Made by a program: the position numbers and the translations under genes. Under the pieces are notes generated by a model that ran no database searches, was not told where the DNA came from, and worked only from the letters and a program-made list of their open reading frames with translations. Shown here in pieces: positions 35,666-45,000 of a DNA stretch of 64,000 nucleotides. Origin of the DNA: JAFMDF01 sp965277445 (GTDB lineage: Bacteria; Bacteroidota; Bacteroidia; Chitinophagales; Saprospiraceae); the NCBI GenBank assembly GCA_965277445.1, contig CBDICY010000016.1, forward strand, positions 650,857 through 714,856, in the 5' to 3' direction. The stretch's first letter is position 1, and each line of letters opens with the position of its first letter.

Positions 35666-36847
35666 CTAACTATTTAAAAACAAATCATCTAAGGTAATAA
35701 CTTGGTCGATAGCGTTTATTTTTTGACTGTTTTCAACAACTCCTAAAGTGGTTATCAGCGTCGTAAATAAATGTTTTTGTGTTTTAGAATGATATCGAAA
35801 AACTTTCTTTTTGAGCGCTATATTATCCACCTCTTTTTTCGTTACTACATAATCCGATACACTAAATTTGATTTCACAAATATTAATAGATTGGTCGCCT
35901 CGATCAATAATTAAATCAATTTGAGTGCCGGGTAAACCATCTTTTGGACGAGCGATAAAGCTCGAAATAGAAGAGGACATGCCAGCAATACTTAAAGCCT
36001 TTCGTATTTGTGTTATATGCGTTAAACAAACATTTTCAAAAGCATATCCACTCCAAACCTTCCATTTTGGTAAATCACTTAATTGAGTAAAATCAGTAAA
36101 ACTGTTTTTGCCTAAAGGTTCTAGATAGGTCAAATAAAAAAGAGAATAGGGATCGGTGAGTCTAAATAAACTTTCTTTTGTTTTTTTACCAAAGCCACCA
36201 TAGGTGGTAATAAAACCAGAAGTATCCAATTCTTCTAATAATTTGGACAACATACCGCCATTTTTGAATTTAGTTTGTTGAATAATTTCTTGTCTGGTCA
36301 ACCCTCGCCATTTAGTCGCTAAAGCCCGAATGATTAGGATGTGTTTTTGGTAATTATCAAATAAAGAGGCATACAATCGTTCAAATTCATTCCTTAAATA
36401 TCCTGTTTGGGCAAAGCAAGTTTCTTGAATATTTTGGATAGCAGACCAACCTGGTTTTAACAAATCTAAATAAAGCGGAATGCCTCCCATGGTCATATAA
36501 ATTTGTAAAATATGAAACCGATTGAGTTTAATTTTTCTGGATTTGCAATAAGCCTCCGTTTCTGCTAAAGAAAAAGGATAAAGGTAGAGCAATTTGGTCA
36601 CTCGGTTGTGTAAGCCTCCTCGGTCATTAATCACTTTATCAATCATCCAAGAAGCGGCAGAACCACAAATAACGACTACAATATTTTGTTTAGATGCCCA
36701 ACTATTCCAAAAGTAACCAAGACCAGTAATGAAGCCCGATTTCTTAGTACTCAACCAGGGCAATTCATCCAAGAAGATAACTAATTTCTCTTTTTTGTCC
36801 AGTTTTTCTAAGGCTTGCCCTAAAAAATGAAAAGCTGCTATTTTCAA
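35666..36847 (-). pseudogene. N-terminally truncated AAA ATPase (DUF234 family)
   Basis: The 393-residue frame matches archaeal-type AAA ATPases with a C-terminal DUF234/restriction-like domain, but starts just before Walker B (KLVIFLDELPWLSTKKSG, ~residue 20). The expected ~80-100 N-terminal residues with the P-loop Walker A are missing, and the DNA upstream of 36847 has stops and no P-loop codons. The rest is intact: CGSAASWMIDKV, a winged-helix part (~175-240) and a C-terminal nuclease-like core with IDLIIDRGDQSINICEIKFS. Without a P-loop it cannot bind ATP normally, so I call it a pseudogene. The nuclease-like half might still be expressed. Confidence 0.65.
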
Positions 36848-37153
36848 TTATTTAGAAATCATAAAAAATATAAATTAATTCTTATGTGATTTTTATTAAA
36901 TTATTGAATTAAATTTATCTCAGTAAAAACGATTTTTTTTGAAAATTTTAAAATTAAAACCCTCTTTCATTAATAAGTTTTACTTTGTATTTCAAAGTTA
37001 GCGAAACGTAGGTTATAAGTAATTAAATGTGATTTTTATTTTCTATGCGCTCACTTAGAATCTCTAAGTGAATTCCAGTATTCGATACATCTGAAAGATT
37101 TTTCCAATTATTACTGGCTTGATTAAACATAACGCTTTCTTGTTTTTATAAAA

Positions 37154-37181
37154 AAGGGGCTTTCCCTAAAAAAAGCCCCTT
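37154..37181 (-). terminator. Rho-independent terminator of T9SS cargo gene
   Basis: A 10-bp stem AAGGGGCTTT / AAAGCCCCTT is followed on the minus strand by a T-run. It is the only feature seen in the 390-bp gap 36848-37240. Confidence 0.75.
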
Positions 37182-37240
37182 CTATGAAAATGTTTTTAAT
37201 AAAAATTTTCTGCTTCAAAAATGGGTGATTCCTTATTATC

Positions 37241-39097
37241 TCAACGAGCCACCACAAACTTCTGCGTAACTAACTCCGTATTCCCCTGCAACTGCAAAAA
37301 GTAAAAACCACTAGGCAATTGACTCGCCTCTAATTTATAATAATGCGTGCCTTCCAATCGCTGTTCTTGTCGAATAAAAGTGCGCAGCCGTTTTCCTTGT
37401 TGGTTGTATAAATACAAGGATATTTGCTGGTCTTGGGGGATTGCAATCTTCACCGCCGCTTGTTCCTTTACAATGTTGGGTAGGATTTTTAAGCCTAAAT
37501 CTCCTGAAGGTATTTGGACTAAGAAATCGGCTTGTTCTGCTTGTTGTTTTTGAGAAAGTAGTGTTGCTTCTTCATTTGTTAAGGCTACAGGTTCTTCCAA
37601 ACAATCTTCTATAAAAGCAGAAAATACACTACCTGCTTTAGCGTGAAAGCCGGGCATGAGGGTGATGCTACTTCCTGCTTGGAAATTAACACTTGGATAA
37701 ACATTTACCGTTTTAGCTTCAATATTGGTGGTGGAAGTCATCTCGTAATCGGCGCTTCTCAATAGCGTTTCTTTGCTTGATAATGCTGCTATTAAAGTTG
37801 CTACATCCGCAGAATTGAGCGCCACAAAATCATTGGTGACATCCATAGGCGAACAATCACAAGCATCAGGTAAACCAGAATTATCACTATTTATACCATC
37901 ATCGCCACCCAAACAAACATCCACACAGTCTTGTACGCCGTCTCCACCTGGGATGTCTTCGTCAGCTACAAAACTAACTTGTACTTCATCAAATATAGTA
38001 GCACAAGCACCGTCAGCTACGGTCCATCGTAAGGTGTACATGCCGCCAAATACGCCTGTTAAGCTACTGGCAATATTCATTGTCGCATCAAAAGTGGGGT
38101 TAGCACCATTGGTGCTACTGATAGACCATTGCCCCGTTGATCCATTGGGCGTAGTGGCATCCAGCAGTACTTCCATCCCACAAACAGCTAATTGGTCGCT
38201 GCCTGCCACAGGAGGAGGGATGCTAAGAAGTGCATCACTATTGGTTTCACAGATAATAGTACTAATGGTAAAACCTCCTAAGGCCGTGATGCCTGTCCCT
38301 ATAAAAGTAGCATCACCAGTACTGCCAACTGTGGCTGCTCCCGAATTTTTAGCAGTCCAAGCACCGTTTTCAAAACTAGTAAACGTAGACTGGCTGCGAT
38401 CAAAATTGGACAATTCTTCTGCGGCATTCCATTGTACATTAACTGCTAAATTAGACCCGCCTGCAACGGCTTCACTTGTATGCCATACTCGATTTACCGA
38501 GGCATCGGCAATCGCATTTCCCGAAGTTAGGTTTTCCAAAACTTGGTCTTCGACTCGGACGCCTATTAAATCTGCTGCGCCACTATTAGCCATTTTTATT
38601 GGATTAAAATTGCTATTCCCGACAGGAAAATCGACTTCACTATTGCTAACTTGTTGCTTTAGTTGACCACTACCGCTGGTTTTAATATAGCGATTTTCCG
38701 TTGCACCAGTAATAGTACTAGCGGTAAGATTTTTATCTTGTAAATCCAGATGTCCACCTTCCATTGTCAAGATACCATTGACCGTTGCCGCTTGGTGGAG
38801 GGGGGCATTATTGGCGGTTTTGTTAATGGTCAAATCATTAAAAATGGGTGCAGTTGTTCCGCCAATAGCACTATTGGCATCCGTCCCATCGCCCATCATT
38901 TTGACTGTGCCTGCGCTATGGTCAATCGTCCCATTATTGGTCAATTGACTATTGGCGAATACTAGAAAACCGCCGCTACTGACTAAATGGTTTTCGTTGA
39001 CCAAATGGGTTTGGGCAGTTCCCCAAAAAGGAAGGCAACTGAGTACTAACCATAGATAAGTATTTATTCGCAATACGGTAAAAATTTTTACATTCAT
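37241..39097 (-). CDS. Secreted surface protein with T9SS type A sorting domain
   Basis: The 618-residue protein has a signal peptide (LWLVLSCLPFWGTAQ). A repetitive beta region follows (~35-260; NNGTIDHSAGTVKMMGDGTD, TVNGILTMEGGHLDLQDKN), typical of Bacteroidota surface adhesin-like cargo. An Ig-like segment lies at ~290-380 and an acidic Asp/Cys-rich stretch like thrombospondin type 3 calcium repeats at ~395-420 (DVCLGGDDGINSDNSG). The final ~80 residues form a T9SS sorting domain (LKILPNIVKEQAAVKIAIP ... GFYFLQLQGN ... QKFVVAR). It should be exported through the type IX system and fixed to the cell surface. It lies 65 bp behind the DUF1566 gene and may share its promoter. Confidence 0.88.
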   Translation of the reverse strand: MNVKIFTVLRINTYLWLVLSCLPFWGTAQTHLVNENHLVSSGGFLVFANSQLTNNGTIDHSAGTVKMMGDGTDANSAIGGTTAPIFNDLTINKTANNAPLHQAATVNGILTMEGGHLDLQDKNLTASTITGATENRYIKTSGSGQLKQQVSNSEVDFPVGNSNFNPIKMANSGAADLIGVRVEDQVLENLTSGNAIADASVNRVWHTSEAVAGGSNLAVNVQWNAAEELSNFDRSQSTFTSFENGAWTAKNSGAATVGSTGDATFIGTGITALGGFTISTIICETNSDALLSIPPPVAGSDQLAVCGMEVLLDATTPNGSTGQWSISSTNGANPTFDATMNIASSLTGVFGGMYTLRWTVADGACATIFDEVQVSFVADEDIPGGDGVQDCVDVCLGGDDGINSDNSGLPDACDCSPMDVTNDFVALNSADVATLIAALSSKETLLRSADYEMTSTTNIEAKTVNVYPSVNFQAGSSITLMPGFHAKAGSVFSAFIEDCLEEPVALTNEEATLLSQKQQAEQADFLVQIPSGDLGLKILPNIVKEQAAVKIAIPQDQQISLYLYNQQGKRLRTFIRQEQRLEGTHYYKLEASQLPSGFYFLQLQGNTELVTQKFVVAR

Positions 39098-39162
39098 TAT
39101 TTTATCTTCTTTTAAGTTAGTTAATTGATGGCCGGTATTAGGTATAGCTATTTATAAAATAG

Positions 39163-40506
39163 TTAGAAAGCCCTAATTGCCCGAGCACTATCGCTATTGG
39201 TTTTTGAGCCTTTACTGGGGGAGCCACTACATAAGCAAGTAGACCAGGCATGGGTATTGCTAGCCTCTGTAGAACTCCAATACCAACCTCCACTCATACT
39301 AGTACCATCGTTAGCCACGGAACCTTCATTAATAATTGCTTGGTTTTGATAAATTAAAACCAATTCCAATATTGACGGTAAAAACCAATCAGTATAGCCA
39401 TTTAAATCTAAATCGGCGCAAAGTTTAGCGGCACCAGCTTCACTACACCCACCATTGGCTACATCTACTATCGAAGCCGTATTATTTGCTCCGTATCCGA
39501 TATTCGCTCCAGCAATAGTTGGTGGTGCGTCAGGAACGTTAGCTAAATCAACTATATCTGTTGTATTGCATCCCCATCGAACATCAGTTGATGTGTCCAT
39601 AGGTGCAGCAATTAATCCATGAATTTCGCTTGCTACGTAGCCTGCTTCTCCATCTTCAAAAATATGGAAAATGACACCGCCTCTGAAAAAGTCGCCGACT
39701 TTAGGATCTAAGACAATTGGAGGCTTTGCTTCCCATTTAGTACCATTCCAAGTCAAAACATCTCCAGCATTTGAACCGTTCGGAAGTTTGCTGTCTACAT
39801 AGAATTTGGTGGCGGCATCTGTATCGGCTGTGGGCGTGCCTAGATTCGTGATTTTTTTAGCGCCTGCATCTGTGCTTGCTGTTAGTATATCCGTCAGCGT
39901 TTGGTCTGCAGTTGCACCAGTTTCTATGCCCGCTAATTTAGTTCTTTCCCCATCGGTAATAATTTTACCAGAACCTGCATTGGTTACATCGGAATGAGTG
40001 GTGACTAAACCATTGGCACTTACTTTAGCAGTATTTGCCGTAATCGCAGTTGCTTGGGCGGTGGTAATTCCTGTTTTAGCCGTATTTGTACCAATTGCCG
40101 TTCTTTCATCATTTGTAATAATTTTACCAGAACCTGCATCTGTAACATCCGAATGAGTGGTGACTACACCATCGGCACTTACTTTAGCAGTATTTGCCGT
40201 AATCGCAGCTTGTGTTGTCGGCAAAATACCCACAAAACTCCAAGTGATGCCATTATAATAATAAAAGCCTGAGGTATTATCCGACTGAAAAATTAATAAG
40301 CCCGTCGCTGGCGAAGGAATGGCATCTCGTTGGGTTTGGGTCAATCGTGGGATTAAAACGCCTTTATCGCTAGACACTACATCTAGCATCGCCGAAGTAG
40401 CTGGTGCCGCTCCATTTTCATTGATGCCTATTTGGGCACTTAAGCTGTTTATGCTGATTAATAGGAATACATTCAGTAGCAATACGGTGAAAAATTTTAG
40501 ATTCAT
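39163..40506 (-). CDS. Secreted DUF1566 domain protein with internal repeats
   Basis: The 447-residue protein has a signal peptide (LLLNVFLLISINSLSAQ). A conserved N-terminal module typical of Bacteroidota surface proteins follows (SAMLDVVSSDKGVLIPRLT; GLLIFQSDNTSGFYYYNG). Two near-identical repeats occupy ~95-195 (AITANTAKVSADGVVTTHSD and AITANTAKVSANGLVTTHSD), resembling phage-fibre or collar sequences. A C-terminal DUF1566 domain lies at ~270-447 (GGVIFHIFEDGEAGYVAS; GYTDWFLPSILELVLIY; GGWYWSSTEASNTHAWS), a lectin-like fold. It is probably displayed on the surface. Its upstream region carries the duplicated block with paired 19-bp sites, which suggests control by the nearby hybrid kinase. 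Confidence 0.82.
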   Translation of the reverse strand: MNLKFFTVLLLNVFLLISINSLSAQIGINENGAAPATSAMLDVVSSDKGVLIPRLTQTQRDAIPSPATGLLIFQSDNTSGFYYYNGITWSFVGILPTTQAAITANTAKVSADGVVTTHSDVTDAGSGKIITNDERTAIGTNTAKTGITTAQATAITANTAKVSANGLVTTHSDVTNAGSGKIITDGERTKLAGIETGATADQTLTDILTASTDAGAKKITNLGTPTADTDAATKFYVDSKLPNGSNAGDVLTWNGTKWEAKPPIVLDPKVGDFFRGGVIFHIFEDGEAGYVASEIHGLIAAPMDTSTDVRWGCNTTDIVDLANVPDAPPTIAGANIGYGANNTASIVDVANGGCSEAGAAKLCADLDLNGYTDWFLPSILELVLIYQNQAIINEGSVANDGTSMSGGWYWSSTEASNTHAWSTCLCSGSPSKGSKTNSDSARAIRAF

Positions 40507-40691
40507 CTTTTTTATTTTTTAAAAAGTTAGTTGATTATTTTTTTTGATATTAGACATAACTATGTCTTGTGATTAGGGTGTCCTATCACCTAAGTAGTTG
40601 TAGTGAATTACTTTGGAAATTTGATTTTTAGCTAAAGGTTAGTAGCAATTTTCAATTCTTTCTAATGGCTAATTAATTATTTTACTTTACC

Positions 40692-40965
40692 TTAAGAGAA
40701 AATAAGAGACTTTGAATAAACCAAAGCCCCTTATAGATACTCTCTCAATAATTTTTTTAACTTTTATATGTCGGCGATTTCTTGCTTTAGGAACTATAAG
40801 ATCTTATTGGGAATTTATCTTTTAGACTAAAAACAAATCCCCAACAAGCTCTTACAAAGGTAGGCGCAGCAAGGCTTTTGGTTGTGCACTATTGTTCCGA
40901 ACCTGTACACTATTGTTCCGAAAGGGTGTTTTTTGGGGTTTTTGGGGACTTTTTTAGAAAATCCC
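40692..40965. repeat. Long upstream direct repeat, copy 1
   Basis: This block and copy 2 at 41611-41828 share long identical stretches, including AGAGACTTTGAATAAACCAA and ATGTCGGCGATTTCTTGCTT. Copy 1 has ~55 extra bases near 40790-40855. Each copy lies upstream of a minus-strand surface gene, so it looks like a duplicated promoter region. Confidence 0.85.
40883..40922 (-). promoter_or_regulatory. Paired 19-bp operator-like sites, copy 1
   Basis: TGTGCACTATTGTTCCGAA (40883) and TGTACACTATTGTTCCGAA (40904) differ at one base and start 21 bp apart, two helical turns, as expected for AraC-type dimer sites. They lie about 380 bp before the start of the DUF1566 gene. Confidence 0.6.
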
Positions 40966-41021
40966 GTGTGCCAATCGAATTCGTTACGAAAGAATAGGCC
41001 TTACTGATTATTAATTTGTCA

Positions 41022-41036
41022 AGACCCTAAAAGGGT
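41022..41036 (-). terminator. Small hairpin downstream of avidin-like gene
   Basis: GACCCT-AAA-AGGGTC lies about 90 bp beyond the stop of the avidin-like gene. The stem is short and no long T-run follows, so terminator function is uncertain. Confidence 0.4.
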
Positions 41037-41125
41037 CGTTTGCTTCGATATTTTTTCAAGTCCCTTAAATAATACTATCAATTTTATATTCCTAAATCGG
41101 CATCGAAGTTAACAGACACCTGTCT

Positions 41126-41521
41126 CTATGATACTTTAGTAAATAGAGCAGTAGCAACGATTAATTTTGATTCTGCGACTCCTTTATTATTCACATAGGA
41201 GCTAGTCCCAGTTAGGAGCATTGTATCATCTTTTCGATAAACGCCATTCCAATGCTCGATAATGCAATAAGGACGACCAGCTGGGCATTTAGATGCTGAA
41301 AAACTGATAATGAATGGTGCGTCTCCACTTTTCCCTTCACTATTAGTGACCCATGTATAATTACCGATTGTTCCCGTTGTTTCAAGGGGAGGACCTTCAG
41401 GACTAAAATTAGCATGATAAATTCCAGTAATAATTCCTGTACTTGCATTAGTACTGCTGATGGTAATGGTAATTTCGTAATCTTCATTTTTGTAGATTCC
41501 AACTCTTGGTAATAAAGACAT
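41126..41521 (-). CDS. Avidin-like small beta-barrel protein
   Basis: The 131-residue protein looks like a single eight-stranded barrel. ASTGIITGIYHANFS resembles the avidin strand with the biotin-contacting Tyr. APFIISFSASKCPAGRPYCI and IEHWNGVYRKDDTMLLTGTS resemble the WSGQY...LLTSGTT region of streptavidin, and the chain ends LIVATALFTKV like DTFTKV. The Trp of strand 7 is replaced by Met, so biotin affinity may be altered. No signal peptide is seen, unlike most bacterial avidins. It lies between the two copies of a long direct repeat and has the paired operator-like sites upstream. Alternative: an unrelated lipocalin-type barrel. Confidence 0.5.
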   Translation of the reverse strand: MSLLPRVGIYKNEDYEITITISSTNASTGIITGIYHANFSPEGPPLETTGTIGNYTWVTNSEGKSGDAPFIISFSASKCPAGRPYCIIEHWNGVYRKDDTMLLTGTSSYVNNKGVAESKLIVATALFTKVS

Positions 41522-41610
41522 AATTTATTTTTTAGGAGATTTATAAATAAAATTTCATTTAACTAGCAAGCATTATATCCCAATATTAATGTTCTCATTT
41601 GGGATTGAAT

Positions 41611-41828
41611 TAAGAGAAAATAAGAGACTTTGAATAAACCAAAGCCCCTTATATATAAACTCTCAATAATTTTTTTAACTTTTATATGTCGGCGATTTCT
41701 TGCTTTAGTAACTATGACAAAGGTAGGCGCAGATGGACTTTTGGCTGTGCACTATTGTTCCGAATCTGTACACTATTGTTCCGAAAGGCTGTTTTTTGGG
41801 TGTTTTGGACGTTTTTTTTAGAAAAACC
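41611..41828. repeat. Long upstream direct repeat, copy 2
   Basis: This is the partner of 40692-40965, placed upstream of the avidin-like gene. The two copies bracket that gene, so recombination between them could delete or duplicate it. Confidence 0.85.
41746..41785 (-). promoter_or_regulatory. Paired 19-bp operator-like sites, copy 2
   Basis: The same two sites as at 40883-40922, again 21 bp apart (41746 and 41767), lie ~225 bp before the avidin-like start codon. Confidence 0.6.
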
Positions 41829-41880
41829 AAGCATTAGCCAAAATAAGTTGGAACTGTAAATTACCCGTTGATAAGGATAA

Positions 41881-41935
41881 ATGTCGCAGACATCTACTAA
41901 CAGAAAAGCGAGTCCTTAGTAGATGTCTGCGACAT
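41881..41935. repeat. Perfect 20-bp inverted repeat with internal hairpins
   Basis: The arms 41881-41900 and 41916-41935 are exact reverse complements around a 15-nt loop. Each arm itself contains ATGTC-GCA-GACAT. It lies between the hybrid kinase stop and the upstream repeat of the avidin-like gene. It may end transcription, or be a REP/MITE-type element. Confidence 0.7.
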
Positions 41936-42076
41936 GACAAGTAGGGTGGCGTGTGATAGGACGTTAGTAGTTTTCTGCGAAAAAATAAACTCAACCGATT
42001 CTGTCCTTAGACGGAACCGTTCCATTAAAATTAGCGGTTACGAATTACTGCCAAAAACTATTGCAACAAAGCACTA

Positions 42077-45000
42077 TTATGCTCGAAAAGCCCTAGGCGA
42101 TTGACCAAATTCCTTAGAAAAAAGCCTAGCAAAATACTGCGGAGTGGAATAACCGACCCTATAGGCAACTTCTGCAATCGTTAAATCGGTCGTTCGCAAT
42201 AATTTTGAGGCTTCTTGCAGTCGAATTTTATTAATATAATTAGCCGTAGAAATGCCTGTTAGGGCTTTTATTTTTAGGTGCAATTGGGTTCGACTAGTAC
42301 CGAGGGCTGCGGGTAAGTCATTGGAACTCCAATCGCTTTGGTCTAAATTTTTCAGAATGATTTCCTGTATTTTTTGGAGGAAGACTTCTTCCGTTTTTGG
42401 TGCAGGGTTGGCAATGAGGATTCCTTGGCTGTATTTTGCTTGCAGGTGTTGTCGATTCTCAATTAGTTTTTCTAATCGAACAGCCAACTCCTTGGGATAA
42501 AAAGGTTTGGTTAAATAGGCGTCTGCACCATATTCTAATCCAGCAATTTTATCTTCCAAAGTGGCTTTGGCCGTTAATAGGATGATGGGAATATGGCTAG
42601 TTTCTTCTGCTTTTTTTAAGGTCTGGCATAACTCAAACCCATCTTTTAGTGGCATCATCACGTCGCTGATGATAATATCAGGGATTAATTCCAAGGCTTG
42701 GTCAATGCCTTCCTGTCCATTTTGGGCAAAATATAATTGATAGGCTGTTTCCAAACAAGATTTTATATACGTTGCCACATCTGCATTATCTTCTACGATG
42801 AGTACTTTATACTGCTCAGAATTGCTAGGTTCAATAGGAGAGAGAGGCCCGATGGGTAGTACAGCTAACTTTTTCTTCTCCTTATCAATTTGTTCTTGTA
42901 GCAAAGCACTATTTTTGATAAGCTGCGCTTTTTTAGTAATGGGCAGGAGGACAGAGAAATTCGTTTCTTTATCGAGGGTACTCGTAACGCTTATCGTACC
43001 ACCCAAAAGTTCTACTAATTCTTTTGTCAAAGCCAAACCAATACCCGTTCCTTCTACTCTACGACTAGCCGAACTATCGGTTTGATAAAAACGATCAAAG
43101 ATATAGGGTAAATTTTCTTTGGATATGCCTATTCCCGTATCTTTTATGGCTATTAATAAATGCTGCGCTTTTGTTTGTTGAAGGCTCAAAGTAACCGCGC
43201 CTCCAGCCTGATTATATTTAATGGCATTGGATAACAAATTAGCGAGTAGCATCCGTATTTTCTCAGGGTCAAAGTCCATGATGCAGACGTCCATTTCTTG
43301 CAAAAAATGCATTTGTATCTGCTGTGTCTCTGCCAAGGACTCATAAGATTGGAAAAGGTATTTAAGGTAAGTCACAATGTCCCCTTGTTCCATATTTAGA
43401 GGCATGGTTTTAGATTCTAATTTGGACAAGTTCAGCATTTGATTAATCAACCCTAATAATTGATGGCTATTTCTATATATTATATTTATTGTTCCTTGCG
43501 CTTCGTTTCCTTTAATAGTTTGTAAATAGGTTTCTAATCGCTTGGTCATTCCTATTATCACGGTAAGCGGAGTCCTGAATTCATGGGTAATATTGGTATA
43601 AAGTTGCGTTTTTGCTTGGTCAAGGGAAGCTATTTTTTCCGCTTCTTGTAAAGTTAATGCCCTTTTTAACTGAAATTGATAGACTCGATAAATTCCCGCA
43701 CTAAAAAGGCTAAAAAATAATAAATAGGCCCACCAAGTCTGATACCAAGGAGGCAGTACTTGGAAGGTGTAGCTTGTAGGTTCGCTCCAAACGCCATTAG
43801 CGCCCTGTGCTTTGAGATGAAAGGTATAAATACCACCGTTTATATTACCAAAGCTGGCGTTTGACCGCTTAGTAATCGGACTCCAATCTGTATCATACCC
43901 ATCCAGTTTATATTGATAATTTACCAGAAAAGGTCTGTCCGTTTCAATGGCTGCAAACTCAAAGGAGATTTGATTGTGTTCGTAAGGAAGTACCAAATTT
44001 TCTGGTATTGGATAAAAATTACGGATGCTATCAAATTGAATATTGCCAAACCGTTTTAATATAGCTTCGTTTTCGGAGGGTATAAGTGTTTTGCCATAAG
44101 CAAGAAATTCTTGTAATCGTGCGGTGGCACTGTCTTGTTTATTTATTCGTACCCCCTTTGTTTGCAGGTCATACCAACAAATATTTTCTTCCCTTACTTT
44201 TACAGCTTGAATAACTAAAGTCGGAGGCGATTGGTCTTTGTGCAAGGCAGTATAATCAAATCGGACTAAAGCTGTTTTTTCACTACCTGTCCCTGCCCAA
44301 ATAATGCCTTTACTGTCCATTAATAGGCAATTACCCCCTACATTCACATCTTTTACAGGATAGCCTGTTTTGGTATTATATATCTCTATGTTGGTCAATT
44401 TGGTAAAATCTTCGGTAAGGTTAAAAAGGGTAATGCCTAAGTTGGTACCGACTGCCATTTTTCCACTAGGCAATTGAATAACCTCTGTCACAAAATTATC
44501 TGGCAAGCCATCGGATATGCTAAAATTTTTAAAAATTTTAGCGGAAACCTTATCTTTGTGCTCGTCTTTATCTGATTTTCCTGCTAAGTTCTTCCATCTT
44601 TCTTTGCTTAAAAAACTCACCCCCCCAGCAGTAGCAAACCAAAGGTTTCCGTTTTTATCCTCCAGTATGCGGTAAACCTCATTATTTGCCAGCCCTTGAT
44701 CAATGGTAAAATTAGTAAAGGATTTGCCATCATATTTACTTACGCCGCCACCCTCAGTACCGAACCAAAGGTTTCCGTTTTTATCTTCCAGTATGCTTGA
44801 AACGCCATTATATACTAGCCCATGATCGGTCGTAAAATTAGTAAAAAATTTACCGTCAAATTTACATACTCCATCGCTCTGAGAACCGAACCAAAGGTTT
44901 CCTTTTTTATCTTCCAGCATACTAACGACCCCAGTACCTGCCAGCCCTTGGGTGCGGTTAAAAGTAGTAAAGGAATTGCCGTCATATTTACTGACACCAC

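Noticed and set aside
37773..38666. 297-residue plus-strand ORF
   Set aside because: It is antisense to the T9SS cargo gene, Ser/Thr/Pro-rich without a recognisable domain, while the minus frame has signal peptide and sorting domain.
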